A DNA stretch of 64,000 bases from Chryseobacterium oranimense (GCF_900129755.1 NZ_FQWT01000008.1:1-64000); one strand, 5' to 3'. Shown: positions 43,453 to 51,196, counted from the first letter of the stretch. Translations and numbers: made by a program. The notes: generated from the letters alone by a model not told the origin.

Positions 43453-44052
43453 TTAAGGTTCTAAAACAACCATTTCGCTCTTCAGCCTTCTTTTTGGGGT
43501 TATCTCCGGATGATTGCTGTCGTTTTCATCTCTTTTCCCGATGGCTACGGCAAAGAGCGTTTTATAGGAACTATTTTCCAGGATATCGTCATATTTTTCA
43601 GTTTCAATACCTTCCATAGGAGTAGAGTCTATTCCCATAGCTGCACAGGCAGAAAGAAGAACTCCCAGTGAAAGATACACCTGATGCCCCATCCATGCAC
43701 GAACAGCATCTTCACCATTAGGTTTTACCATGCTTCTGTAATAATTTACCGAACCTTCCGGAAGATTTTCCTCGATCTGCTTTTCAAAATCTTTGGGATT
43801 CCTCAGTACCTGAAATACAATTAAATGGCTGCTGTCCAGTACTTTTCCTTTGTTGAAATAAGACGCTTCTGCCAGCTGTTCTTTAAGCTCAGGTTTATTA
43901 ATGAAAATAAAATTCCATGGCTGGCTGTTGATGGAAGACGGGCTTAGATTAAGGATTTCTTTCAATTCTGCAACTTGTTCTTCACTGATTTTTCCCTGAG
44001 GATTATACTTTTTTACCGTATACCTCTTTTTCATTTGCTCTAAAAAGTTCAT
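43453..44052 (-). CDS. Nitroreductase family NAD(P)H-dependent oxidoreductase
   Basis: 199 residues. Typical nitroreductase strands are NLSPSSINSQPWNFIFI (FMN-binding SSxNxQPW) and YLSLGVLLSACAAMGIDSTPMEG-type segment (LLSACAAMGIDSTPMEG). The protein resembles NfsB/YdgI-type flavoenzymes that reduce nitro or quinone compounds in the cytoplasm. It diverges from an HxlR regulator across 85 bp, a common pair in which the regulator controls the reductase in response to reactive electrophiles or quinones. Confidence 0.9.
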   Translation of the reverse strand: MNFLEQMKKRYTVKKYNPQGKISEEQVAELKEILNLSPSSINSQPWNFIFINKPELKEQLAEASYFNKGKVLDSSHLIVFQVLRNPKDFEKQIEENLPEGSVNYYRSMVKPNGEDAVRAWMGHQVYLSLGVLLSACAAMGIDSTPMEGIETEKYDDILENSSYKTLFAVAIGKRDENDSNHPEITPKRRLKSEMVVLEP

Positions 44053-44062
44053 AAATTATTGC

Positions 44063-44079
44063 ACTATCATTTTTATAGT
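44063..44079. promoter_or_regulatory. Candidate HxlR operator
   Basis: Inverted repeat ACTAT-N7-ATAGT (44063-44067, 44075-44079), placed just behind the nitroreductase -7 box in its leader. HxlR-family sites are often short imperfect palindromes of this kind, so binding by the divergent regulator is plausible but unproven. Confidence 0.4.
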
Positions 44080-44081
44080 TA

Positions 44082-44089
44082 CAAAATTA
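44082..44089 (-). promoter_or_regulatory. -7 box TAATTTTG for the nitroreductase gene
   Basis: Exact TAnnTTTG match on the minus strand, 29 nt upstream of the ATG. Confidence 0.55.
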
Positions 44090-44101
44090 ATGTAAGTTTA
44101 C

Positions 44102-44109
44102 TACCTTTG
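44102..44109 (+). promoter_or_regulatory. -7 box TACCTTTG for the HxlR gene
   Basis: Exact TAnnTTTG match, 28 nt upstream of the ATG. Short inverted TTAC/GGTA pieces surround it. Confidence 0.55.
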
Positions 44110-44137
44110 CAATAACGGTAAAAAAGGATAGTATAAA

Positions 44138-44488
44138 ATGTATACCATAGACAACAAAGAATACCCATGCTGTACCAGTGTAACAATGAAATTTATAGGG
44201 GGAAAGTGGAAGGCGGTAATTTTGCATCACTTACTGAATGGTGCTAAGAGATACAATGAGCTGAAAAAGTCTATTCCAACCATTACGGAAAGGACTTTGA
44301 GCCTCCAGTTAAAACAGCTTGAAGAAGATCATATCGTCAACAGAAGAGTATATACGGAAAAACCTCCGCTGATGGTGGAATATACCCTTACGGAATTTGG
44401 AAAAACATTGCTCCCCGTTCTGGAAGCTATTACCAATTGGGGAATTGCGGCACCGGAACATTCCATAAAAAAAATAATCAGGAACTAA
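44138..44488 (+). CDS. HxlR family transcriptional regulator
   Basis: 116 residues. A winged helix with the conserved Cys of redox- or aldehyde-responsive HxlR proteins at CCTSVTMKFIGGKWK and the recognition segment ITERTLSLQLKQLEED. Two adjacent Cys (C11, C12 region) are notable, and quinone or electrophile sensing through Cys is known in HypR, YodB and QorR. The divergent nitroreductase is the likely target. Its stop codon overlaps that of rsmD by 4 bp. Confidence 0.92.
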   Translation: MYTIDNKEYPCCTSVTMKFIGGKWKAVILHHLLNGAKRYNELKKSIPTITERTLSLQLKQLEEDHIVNRRVYTEKPPLMVEYTLTEFGKTLLPVLEAITNWGIAAPEHSIKKIIRN

Positions 44489-44501
44489 ATTTCCTGATTA
44501 T
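44474..44501. terminator. Hairpin with both stop codons in its loop (HxlR/rsmD)
   Basis: A perfect 11-bp stem (44474-44484 with 44491-44501) encloses a 6-nt loop CTAAAT. The loop contains the HxlR stop TAA and, on the other strand, the rsmD stop TAG. A strong T tract follows on the rsmD strand (from the A-run at 44467-44474). Confidence 0.78.
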
Positions 44502-45057
44502 CTTCTTTATTCGCTTCGAAAAAACTGAAACTTACATTTCCGTATTTTCGGGTATCTATTAAATTGGGATGCTCCAGCTTCATTCTGCTCTGATGTTCCA
44601 CAATCAGAACCCCATTGGGCTTCACAAATTTATTATTCAGAACCAGGGACAGCAGCTCATAATATTTCTTTTCCTCCATTTCAAACGGAGCATCAGAAAA
44701 TACAATTTCAAAGCTTTTCTTATTCCTGAATTTTTTAAGCCAGTCAAAAACATCACCTCTCTGAACATTAATTTGCAGCGACATGTCAAGTTCAGAAGCA
44801 GTTGAATTAATAAAACTGGTATGTTTCGGATTCAGTTCCACTGAAGTTACATCCTGACATCCTCTGGAGGCAAATTCGAAAGTAATGGAACCTATGCCTG
44901 CAAAAAGATCAAGTACGGAAACCGACTGCATATCATATTTATTTTCCAGGATACTGAAAAGGGCTTCTTTGGCAAAATCTGTTGTAGGTCTTACCTCAAA
45001 ATTTTTGGGAGCCGCAATTTTTTTTGCTTTCCACTTGCCGGATATTATTCTGAACAT
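44485..45057 (-). CDS. rsmD: 16S rRNA (guanine966-N2)-methyltransferase RsmD
   Basis: 190 residues. N-terminal RIISGKWKAKKIAAP and RPTTDFAKEALFSIL identify the RsmD family, with the SAM motif VLDLFAGIGSITFE. The catalytic motif usually written DPPY/F reads SDAPFEM, with Ala in place of the first Pro, which is unusual. The enzyme methylates G966 of 16S rRNA before subunit assembly. It is the last gene of the yfcE-smr-DUF3822-rsmD set, 84 nt behind DUF3822. The spacer carries an imperfect inverted repeat rich in TTAGGG/CCCTAA. Confidence 0.93.
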   Translation of the reverse strand: MFRIISGKWKAKKIAAPKNFEVRPTTDFAKEALFSILENKYDMQSVSVLDLFAGIGSITFEFASRGCQDVTSVELNPKHTSFINSTASELDMSLQINVQRGDVFDWLKKFRNKKSFEIVFSDAPFEMEEKKYYELLSLVLNNKFVKPNGVLIVEHQSRMKLEHPNLIDTRKYGNVSFSFFEANKEDNQEI

Positions 45058-45141
45058 ATTGGTTTAGGGTTTAGGTAATAGGTTTTAGGGATCAGGGAAA
45101 CATTTATAAGGCTAAGCCCTGTTCCCTTATTCCTAATCCCT

Positions 45142-45858
45142 TTAATTAAGTATAAAATTCTTATTAGGAACATTGTCAAAAACAATTCTCATGTTTTTAA
45201 CGAATTTCTGAAGCTCGGAGATGAAGGTTTCGTTTTCCGTGGTTTCACCGTAAGCGTAGAAGTTGGTCTCATTAATTCCGAAACCTATTTTGCTTAGCGT
45301 AAACATCACGAAATACAGAAAGTCGACCTCAGAATTCACATCCAGGTTGTTGTATAAAATAACCTTCTTGTTATCAATGGCGAAAAATTCACATTGGTTA
45401 TGATATAGGTTAATATGGATTTCCTTATTGTTCTTATTGTTGATTGAATTTAAAAACTTTTCGCCGGAGAAATTAAAATGAACCGGGACTGCCAGCTCTT
45501 TTATTTTCCTGTAAAAGTTTTTAGGAAACGTATAGTAAAACTGTACCCCGAATTTTTTATTTACAGAAAGCATCAGTTCCTCTTTTTCCCTGTCTGCCGG
45601 TGCATTGAAGGCAATCAGTTCAAACCCGGCTTCATGCTCTGAAAACCCTTCAGGCATCAGGGTGAAATGGTTTAATGCAGAGATCACATGGATTTCATCA
45701 AACCTTTGTTTAAGAAGGATTTCGTCCAGCTTTTCTTCAATAAGATTTTCAGGAGTTTCTTCAGTAACGAAATAAGACTTTTCTTCCTGAATGCTTTTGT
45801 TTTTTGCAATCTGGTAGATTAATCCGTCTTTGGTAAAAAGTAAATTAAGTACGTTCAT
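45142..45858 (-). CDS. DUF3822 family protein
   Basis: 238 residues, no signal peptide. The actin/ASKHA-like layout of DUF3822 is recognisable from LLFTKDGLIYQIAKNKS and the later IHINLYHNQCEFFAIDNKKVILYNN segment (quoted in part). The family is Bacteroidetes-specific and of unknown function. It is often next to rsmD and coaD, and here rsmD follows while coaD is 10 kb away. It is co-directional with and 18 nt behind the Smr gene. Confidence 0.85.
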   Translation of the reverse strand: MNVLNLLFTKDGLIYQIAKNKSIQEEKSYFVTEETPENLIEEKLDEILLKQRFDEIHVISALNHFTLMPEGFSEHEAGFELIAFNAPADREKEELMLSVNKKFGVQFYYTFPKNFYRKIKELAVPVHFNFSGEKFLNSINNKNNKEIHINLYHNQCEFFAIDNKKVILYNNLDVNSEVDFLYFVMFTLSKIGFGINETNFYAYGETTENETFISELQKFVKNMRIVFDNVPNKNFILN

Positions 45859-45876
45859 ATTTCAATTGCTGCAAAT

Positions 45877-46371
45877 TTAGTGAAATTCTATCATAACAGC
45901 ACCCGATTGATGATGAAGTATTTCCTTATTATAAAAATCGATATCTGCCTGGCTTTCCAAAACATCCATTACCATTCTCTGCAGTATTCCGTCACCAATT
46001 CCGTGTACAATCTCTAATCTTTTCAGATTGTGCTTTCTGCAGAAGTCCAGAACCTCCATCAGCTTTGCTTTTTGAATAAAGAGCCTCTCGAAACTGTCAT
46101 AATCACCAGGATTCTTAACCAGATGATCAAAGTGAAGATCCAGGACCATATGATTTTTCTGATGCTTTTTGGAGATAATTTTTTTTGGTTCAGCTTTTTT
46201 TACTACCCGGATATTTTCATAAAGGTCCGAATTTTTTGGAACCAGCTTTTCTTTTGGATATTGGTAGGTAAACCCATACTCATCCTTAAAAACAACAATA
46301 TTTCCGTTCACGGAAGTAATAATTCCGCTTAAATCTTCATCTACTACAGAAACTTTGTCTCCGATTTTCAT
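45877..46371 (-). CDS. Smr domain protein
   Basis: 164 residues from the ATG at 46371, which avoids overlap with yfcE. A longer frame to 46428 is open but runs into the previous gene. The N-terminal ~60 residues form a KOW/SH3-like unit (MKIGDKVSVVDEDLSGII). The C-terminal half is an Smr domain with DLHFDHL and the HGIGDGILQRMV motif, similar to the nuclease/branched-DNA domain of MutS2. Function in RNA or DNA binding is likely but unspecified. Confidence 0.85.
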   Translation of the reverse strand: MKIGDKVSVVDEDLSGIITSVNGNIVVFKDEYGFTYQYPKEKLVPKNSDLYENIRVVKKAEPKKIISKKHQKNHMVLDLHFDHLVKNPGDYDSFERLFIQKAKLMEVLDFCRKHNLKRLEIVHGIGDGILQRMVMDVLESQADIDFYNKEILHHQSGAVMIEFH

Positions 46372-46405
46372 GTATTGTGTTCCTTCTTTTATTGTTGTCA
46401 AAAAA

Positions 46406-46903
46406 TTAATTTTTCGGTCCCAGCTCAATGATTTCCAGATCTTTTATTTCTTCCCCTTCCACCACGAAACGCATCATTGTTCTCACCTTATGCCATCCCT
46501 GCTTGCCACAGGCTCCGGGGTTCAGATGAAGAAGATTGTTCTTTTGGTCAAACATTGCTTTTAATATATGGGAATGACCTGAAATAAACAGTTTAGGTGC
46601 TTTTTCAGAAATTTCCTTGTAGGCAAGCGGAGTATATTTCCCGGGATATCCGCCGATGTGGATCATTAAAACTTCCAGATTTTCACAGAAAAAACGATTC
46701 ACTTCAGGAAATTCAGCCCGGATCTTTGCATGGTCTATATTTCCGTAAACCCCTTTTAAAGGTTTTATTTTTTCCAGTTCTTCAATAACCTCCATACTTC
46801 CGAAGTCACCACAATGCCAGATTTCATCGGCTTCACGGGCATATTCTAAAATCCTGTCGTCTATATAGGAATGGGAATCGGAAAGAAGGAGAATTTTAGT
46901 CAT
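46406..46903 (-). CDS. Metallophosphoesterase, YfcE/MJ0936 family
   Basis: 165 residues. Metal-site motifs are SDSHSY (DxH), IWHCGDFG (GD), YGNIDHAK (GN[HD]), IGGYPG region and ISGHSH. This family hydrolyses phosphodiesters with Mn2+ and its natural substrate is uncertain. It leads the operon and has a TAACTTTG -7 box 17 nt upstream. Confidence 0.9.
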   Translation of the reverse strand: MTKILLLSDSHSYIDDRILEYAREADEIWHCGDFGSMEVIEELEKIKPLKGVYGNIDHAKIRAEFPEVNRFFCENLEVLMIHIGGYPGKYTPLAYKEISEKAPKLFISGHSHILKAMFDQKNNLLHLNPGACGKQGWHKVRTMMRFVVEGEEIKDLEIIELGPKN

Positions 46904-46920
46904 TAAGATTTGAATTTTTG

Positions 46921-46928
46921 CAAAGTTA
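46921..46928 (-). promoter_or_regulatory. -7 box TAACTTTG for the yfcE operon
   Basis: Exact TAnnTTTG match on the minus strand, 17 nt upstream of the yfcE ATG. Confidence 0.6.
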
Positions 46929-47013
46929 GGAAAGATTTATTTTCTATTAAAGATCAGGTTGTTTTTAAATAAACAAAGTTTTGCAGGAGGGGCCGGCATC
47001 GTCTAATATTTAC

Positions 47014-47021
47014 TAAATTTG
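47014..47021 (+). promoter_or_regulatory. -7 box TAAATTTG for the serine hydrolase gene
   Basis: Exact TAnnTTTG match. It overlaps a TTG of the longer open frame and so favours the ATG at 47037. Confidence 0.6.
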
Positions 47022-47036
47022 AGAAAATTTATAAAA

Positions 47037-48581
47037 ATGAAGCAGAAATTTTCTTTTCTACTTTTTCTGGCAGCAGTAGGGCTTTTCAATGCCCAGGTTG
47101 AAGAAAAAAAACTGGATGAACTGATCCAGAATACCTTAAAAACGTTCGATGTTCCGGGAATGTCCGTAGGGATCATAAAAGACGGAAAAGTGATCTATTC
47201 CAAAGGGTTCGGACAGCGCTCCTTAGCCACCAAACAACCGATGGATGATACTACACTGGTAGGAATTGCATCCAATTCAAAAGGGTTTACATGTACTGCG
47301 CTGGCTATCCTTGCAGACGAAGGAAAACTGAACTGGGACGATAAGGTTTCAAAATATATTCCTGAATTCCAGATGTACGATCCGTATGTTTCCCAAAATG
47401 TAACGGTTAAAGACCTTGTAACCCACAGAGCCGGGCTAGGTTTGGGGCAGGGTGACCTGATGTTTTTCCCGGAAGGCGGAAGCCTGACTGTTAATGATAT
47501 TGTTCACAACGTAAGATATCTGAAGCCGGAAAACCCTTTCCGAACTAAACTGGATTATAACAATATCATGTTTATCGTAGCCGGAGAAGTAATCCACAGG
47601 ATTTCCGGTCTTAGCTGGGCGGAATTTATTGAGCAGAGAATCATGAAACCAGTAGGAATGACCTCCAGCTATGGAAGCTACAACAGAGCAAAAGCAGTAG
47701 CTAACAAGATTGACGCACATGCCCCTGTAGATGGTAAAGCCATCGCAGTTCCCCACGACTGGAACGAAACAGGAAATGCTGCAGGAGGAATTATGAGTAA
47801 TATCAAAGATATGACTACATGGGCAGATTTTCTTTTAAATAATTTCACCACAAAAGACGGAAAAAAACTGGTTTCAGATAAAAATGTACAGCAGCTGTGG
47901 AGCCTGCAGATTCCGGACAGGGTTGCTTTAAAAAATCCTTATGATACAAGTTTCTACGGCTATGGATTAGGATGGTTTTTAAGCGATGTAAAAGGACACA
48001 AGCAGATCCAGCATACGGGAGGATTAATTGGAACCGTTACGCAGTTTACCCTGATTCCGGATATGAAATTAGGAATTGTAGTGTTGACCAACCAGCAGTC
48101 CGGGGCAGCTTTTAATACGATCACCAATACGGTTAGAGATTCTTATCTTGGTGTGGCAGACAGAAACTGGCTTAAAACATACAGCGAAAGAATGTCAAAA
48201 GTAAATGCAGATTTTGACAAACAGAAAAAAGAAGCTTTTGCTAAATCCGAAGCTTTTAAAAAAGAAAAAAACCTTCAGCCTAAGCCAGAACAATTTGTAG
48301 GTAAATACAATGACCAGTGGTTCGGAGATGTTGAAATTTCTCAGCAGGGAAATACATACAGAATTTCCTGTCAAAATTCTCCAAGACTGAAAGGAGAACT
48401 GCTTCCTTATTCCAATAATTCTTTTATTATTAAATGGGATGACAGAAGTTATGATGCTGATGCCTATATCATGTTCAACTATGATGAAAACGGAAAAGCA
48501 GAATCTGCAAAGTTGAAGCCTGTTTCAGATGTTACGGATTTCAGCTTTGATTTTGATGATCTGGATCTTAGAAGAAAGTAG
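47037..48581 (+). CDS. Class C beta-lactamase-like serine hydrolase
   Basis: 514 residues from ATG 47037, with a signal peptide (SFLLFLAAVGLFNAQ). The SxxK motif is SNSK in GIASNSKGF, the Tyr motif YNN in LDYNNIMF, and the third motif HTGG in IQHTGGLIG. A C-terminal beta-barrel (DUF3471-like, about residues 400-514) follows. This layout is that of penicillin-binding esterases and D-aminopeptidases more than of true beta-lactamases. It is likely periplasmic. The message probably ends at the palindrome at 48641-48673. Confidence 0.88.
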   Translation: MKQKFSFLLFLAAVGLFNAQVEEKKLDELIQNTLKTFDVPGMSVGIIKDGKVIYSKGFGQRSLATKQPMDDTTLVGIASNSKGFTCTALAILADEGKLNWDDKVSKYIPEFQMYDPYVSQNVTVKDLVTHRAGLGLGQGDLMFFPEGGSLTVNDIVHNVRYLKPENPFRTKLDYNNIMFIVAGEVIHRISGLSWAEFIEQRIMKPVGMTSSYGSYNRAKAVANKIDAHAPVDGKAIAVPHDWNETGNAAGGIMSNIKDMTTWADFLLNNFTTKDGKKLVSDKNVQQLWSLQIPDRVALKNPYDTSFYGYGLGWFLSDVKGHKQIQHTGGLIGTVTQFTLIPDMKLGIVVLTNQQSGAAFNTITNTVRDSYLGVADRNWLKTYSERMSKVNADFDKQKKEAFAKSEAFKKEKNLQPKPEQFVGKYNDQWFGDVEISQQGNTYRISCQNSPRLKGELLPYSNNSFIIKWDDRSYDADAYIMFNYDENGKAESAKLKPVSDVTDFSFDFDDLDLRRK

Positions 48582-48640
48582 AGGTATAAACGAAAGCAAA
48601 ATAACGAAAAAGCAAAATTGCAAAGCATTATTTATTCAAA

Positions 48641-48673
48641 TATTCAATAGGAACGGGCTTTAGCCCGTTTTTT
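48641..48673 (+). repeat. GGGCTTTAGCCC palindromic repeat, terminator-like copy
   Basis: The palindrome AACGGGCTTTAGCCCGTT (48652-48669) with the ATTCAATAG left flank repeats the family seen at 25068-25199. Here a T tract follows it, so this copy may also terminate the serine hydrolase message. Confidence 0.8.
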
Positions 48674-48749
48674 TATTATTTATCAAATATAGATGTTCTC
48701 CTTTTTAAAGAGTAAAAAAGGAGTAGGAGAGATTAAATAAAAGGAAGAA

Positions 48750-49226
48750 TTATATTTTTCCAGGTTCATAAAAGAACAGAAGCTTCTTTTTGGCACCTTC
48801 AAATTCAGACCATGAATTACAGTCTATTTCAAAACCGGCTACTCCGCAGGTTGGGAAATGAAAAATATCCTCAGAAATGGAATTCGCAAAATTGGAAATT
48901 CCGTTGTTATGGGAAAAAAAAGCGACAGAGCTCACACTGTCATCCAGATCGTAAATTACAGATTCGAAATTTTTTTCAGAAGGGTTATACAGTTTATCTT
49001 CCGTAGAAACTGTAAGCTGGTAAGCCTGGTTAAAGATCTTGCATGTATTCAGTGCACGAACTGCCGGGCTGGAAACAAACCGGTCAATCGTAATATTATT
49101 GCTTTTCATGAATCTGGACATGTTCATAGCATCTTTTAATCCTTTGTCTGCCAAAGGCCTGTCAAAGTCCTCCGTTTCTTCCGGCCAGTCGCTTTTCGCA
49201 TGTCTTACGAGGATGAGTTTCTTCAT
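48750..49226 (-). CDS. SixA-type histidine phosphatase
   Basis: 158 residues from ATG 49226. The frame is open 30 codons further but starts in a hydrophobic, A+T-rich stretch that reads as spacer. The RHG-like motif is LVRHAKSDWPE, and the second conserved His lies in VAFFSHNNGISNF. These small histidine phosphatases of the SixA group remove phosphate from protein histidine or small molecules. The target is unknown. Confidence 0.88.
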   Translation of the reverse strand: MKKLILVRHAKSDWPEETEDFDRPLADKGLKDAMNMSRFMKSNNITIDRFVSSPAVRALNTCKIFNQAYQLTVSTEDKLYNPSEKNFESVIYDLDDSVSSVAFFSHNNGISNFANSISEDIFHFPTCGVAGFEIDCNSWSEFEGAKKKLLFFYEPGKI

Positions 49227-49326
49227 ATTTTCGTTTTTTGGAAGATTAAAATTATAAAAAAAATAATGGAATAAAACATGATTTTTATAAAAAAGCTGCG
49301 TTATGAATAAAATCATTAAATTTTAC

Positions 49327-49334
49327 TAAATTTG
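49327..49334 (+). promoter_or_regulatory. -7 box TAAATTTG for the ruvX operon
   Basis: Exact TAnnTTTG match only 7 nt from the ATG at 49342, so the leader is 0-3 nt. Confidence 0.6.
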
Positions 49335-49341
49335 CACACTT

Positions 49342-49758
49342 ATGGGACAGATCCTTGCAATAGACTATGGAAAGGCACGCTGCGGCATTGCTGCGACGGA
49401 TGATATGCAGATTATTGCCAGTGCTCTGGATACCGTTGAAACACGGTTTTTGATGGAGTTTCTTAGGAAATATTTCACCGAAAACAAAGTGGATGATGTG
49501 GTAGTAGGCCTTCCTACAGATTTGAAAGGAAATATATCCGAAGTGGAGACCGATATTTTAAAATTCATTGAAGAATTTCAGAAAGAATTTTCCGGTATCG
49601 CAGTCCACCGCCTTGATGAAAGGTTTACCTCAAAAATGGCTTCTTTTTTTATCTCCCAAAGCGGGAAAAGCAAAAAAAAGAGACAGGAAAAGGGGTTAAT
49701 AGATAAAGTAAGCGCAACGATTATATTGCAGAATTTTTTAGAACAAAGAATAAGATGA
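49342..49758 (+). CDS. ruvX: Holliday junction resolvase RuvX/YqgF
   Basis: 138 residues of the RNase H-like YqgF fold. N-terminal IDYGKARCGIAATDD has the catalytic Asp, VVGLPTDLKGN the second motif and DERFTSKMA the third. The family processes pre-16S rRNA ends or acts on Holliday junctions. It overlaps the start of def by 4 bp (ATGA), which points to coupled translation. Confidence 0.93.
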   Translation: MGQILAIDYGKARCGIAATDDMQIIASALDTVETRFLMEFLRKYFTENKVDDVVVGLPTDLKGNISEVETDILKFIEEFQKEFSGIAVHRLDERFTSKMASFFISQSGKSKKKRQEKGLIDKVSATIILQNFLEQRIR

Positions 49759-50327
49759 TTTTACCGATAAGAGCTTTTGGGGATCCTGTTTTGAGAAAAG
49801 TAGGGAAAGATATAGACAAAGATTATCCCGGTTTACAGGAACTTATAGATAATATGTTCGAAACGATGTACAGTGCAAACGGCATTGGGCTGGCAGCACC
49901 GCAGATCGGGCTGGACATCCGTCTGTTTGTGATCGATGTAACTCCTCTTGCAGATGATGAAGATTACGAAGACATCAAAGATGAGCTGGCCGAGTTCAAA
50001 AAAGTTTTCATTAATGCCAGAATCTTTGAAGAATCTGGCGAAGAATGGAAATTCAATGAAGGATGCCTTTCTATTCCGGATGTAAGAGAAGATGTGAAGA
50101 GAAAAGGAACGATCGTTATTGAATATTATGACGAAAATTTTGTGAAACATACAGAAACTTTTTCCGATATTAGAGCCCGCGTAATTCAGCATGAGTATGA
50201 TCATATTGAAGGCGTGCTGTTTACCGATCATCTGAGTGCTTTGAAGAAAAAACTTGTAAAAGGTAAACTGACGAAAATCTCCCAGGGCGATGTAAGTATC
50301 GGCTACAAAATGAGATTTCCAAAATAA
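49755..50327 (+). CDS. def: Peptide deformylase
   Basis: 190 residues. All three motifs are present: GIGLAAPQIG, EGCLSIP (metal Cys) and QHEYDHIEG (HExxD/H form read HEYDH). It removes the N-formyl group from new proteins and binds Fe2+ or Zn2+. It shares an ATGA overlap with ruvX. An internal acidic stretch (LADDEDYEDIKDELAEFKK) lengthens a loop compared with E. coli Def. Confidence 0.96.
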   Translation: MILPIRAFGDPVLRKVGKDIDKDYPGLQELIDNMFETMYSANGIGLAAPQIGLDIRLFVIDVTPLADDEDYEDIKDELAEFKKVFINARIFEESGEEWKFNEGCLSIPDVREDVKRKGTIVIEYYDENFVKHTETFSDIRARVIQHEYDHIEGVLFTDHLSALKKKLVKGKLTKISQGDVSIGYKMRFPK

Positions 50328-50406
50328 ATTTAAACTAGGATTAAAAACAAAATAATAAAAAGCAAAAAGCTTCGTGCCAATTGCAGAATTTACAAAAAAT
50401 AAAATT

Positions 50407-50961
50407 ATGCTGTTAGAAAAAATAATTTCAATTTCCGGAAAGCCAGGACTTTTCAAATTAGTTTCCCAATTAAGAAACGGTTTTATCATTGAAGATGTTA
50501 CCACTAAGAAAAAAGTAAGCATCGGAAACTCCAGTCAGGTGAGTTTATTGGATAATATCGCAATGTTTACGGTTGATAAAGAAGTTCCTTTGTTCGAAGT
50601 TTTTGAAAATATTGCTAAAAATAACGATTACAAAGAAGCGATTTCCCACAAATCTTCCGATGAGATTCTGAAAGAATTTATGACGGCTTCTCTTCCTAAC
50701 TATGATACGGAAAGAGTATACGCTTCAGACATCAAAAAACTGGCTCAGTGGTACAACATCCTTCAGAAAGCAGGATATATTACCCCTGAAAGCTTTGTAA
50801 AAGCAGAGCCGGAAACATTAGACGGTGTACAGGAAGAAGTAAGTATTGAAAAAGAAGCTCCTAAAAAAGCTCCAAAAGCTGAAAAGCCTGCTACTCCAAA
50901 AGTAAAAGCTACTTCTGCAGCTAAAGCCGCTCCAAAAAGTACCCACACAAAGAAAGGATAA
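50407..50961 (+). CDS. DUF5606 protein with histone H1-like tail
   Basis: 184 residues from ATG 50407. A GTG at 50374 is open but falls in the spacer. The folded part, residues 1-135, begins LLEKIISISGKPGLFKLV and contains SQVSLLDNIAMFT and MTASLPNYDTERVY. The last ~35 residues are a Lys-Ala-Pro tail (repeats like KKAPKAEKPA and KVKATSAAKAAPK), similar to histone H1-like or HU tails. The family is Bacteroidetes-specific and unknown. The neighbours ruvX, def and mazG look like a conserved set. Confidence 0.82.
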   Translation: MLLEKIISISGKPGLFKLVSQLRNGFIIEDVTTKKKVSIGNSSQVSLLDNIAMFTVDKEVPLFEVFENIAKNNDYKEAISHKSSDEILKEFMTASLPNYDTERVYASDIKKLAQWYNILQKAGYITPESFVKAEPETLDGVQEEVSIEKEAPKKAPKAEKPATPKVKATSAAKAAPKSTHTKKG

Positions 50962-50985
50962 TCCCTTTTTGAATTTGAAATACAA

Positions 50986-51014
50986 AACCTTGTCAAAAAT
51001 GATGAGGTTTTTTT
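50986..51014 (+). terminator. Intrinsic terminator behind the ruvX-def-DUF5606 operon
   Basis: A 10-bp stem (50986-50995 with 51000-51009, two G-T pairs) with a tetraloop and T tract. Confidence 0.85.
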
Positions 51015-51078
51015 GTTTTTAGGTAGCAGATATTAAGTAACAGTAAATTTCGAGAAAGTTTATATTAGGTTTTATCTT

Positions 51079-51134
51079 TAAACATTAAACATTAAACATT
51101 AAACATTAAACATTAAACATTAAACATTAAACAT
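51079..51134. repeat. Tandem heptamer TAAACAT, 8 perfect copies
   Basis: Eight uninterrupted identical copies of TAAACAT (56 bp) followed by a T tract. The array lies between the terminator of the previous operon and the mazG promoter, and ends 54 bp upstream of the -7 box. Such arrays change copy number by slippage. Confidence 0.95.
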
Positions 51135-51188
51135 TTTTTTACCTTAAACTTTCACTTCCGACTAATACCACAGAGCCAAAATATCCCT

Positions 51189-51196
51189 TACCTTTG
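51189..51196 (+). promoter_or_regulatory. -7 box TACCTTTG for mazG
   Basis: Exact TAnnTTTG match 24 nt upstream of ATG 51221, which rules out the longer frame that starts at 51194. Confidence 0.6.

Noticed and set aside
47037..48581. Acquired beta-lactamase resistance gene
   Set aside because: The motifs are of the broad serine hydrolase family with an extra C-terminal barrel, the base composition matches its surroundings and no mobile element is nearby.
51079..51134. CRISPR-like array
   Set aside because: The repeats are 7 bp, contiguous and without spacers, and no cas gene is present.
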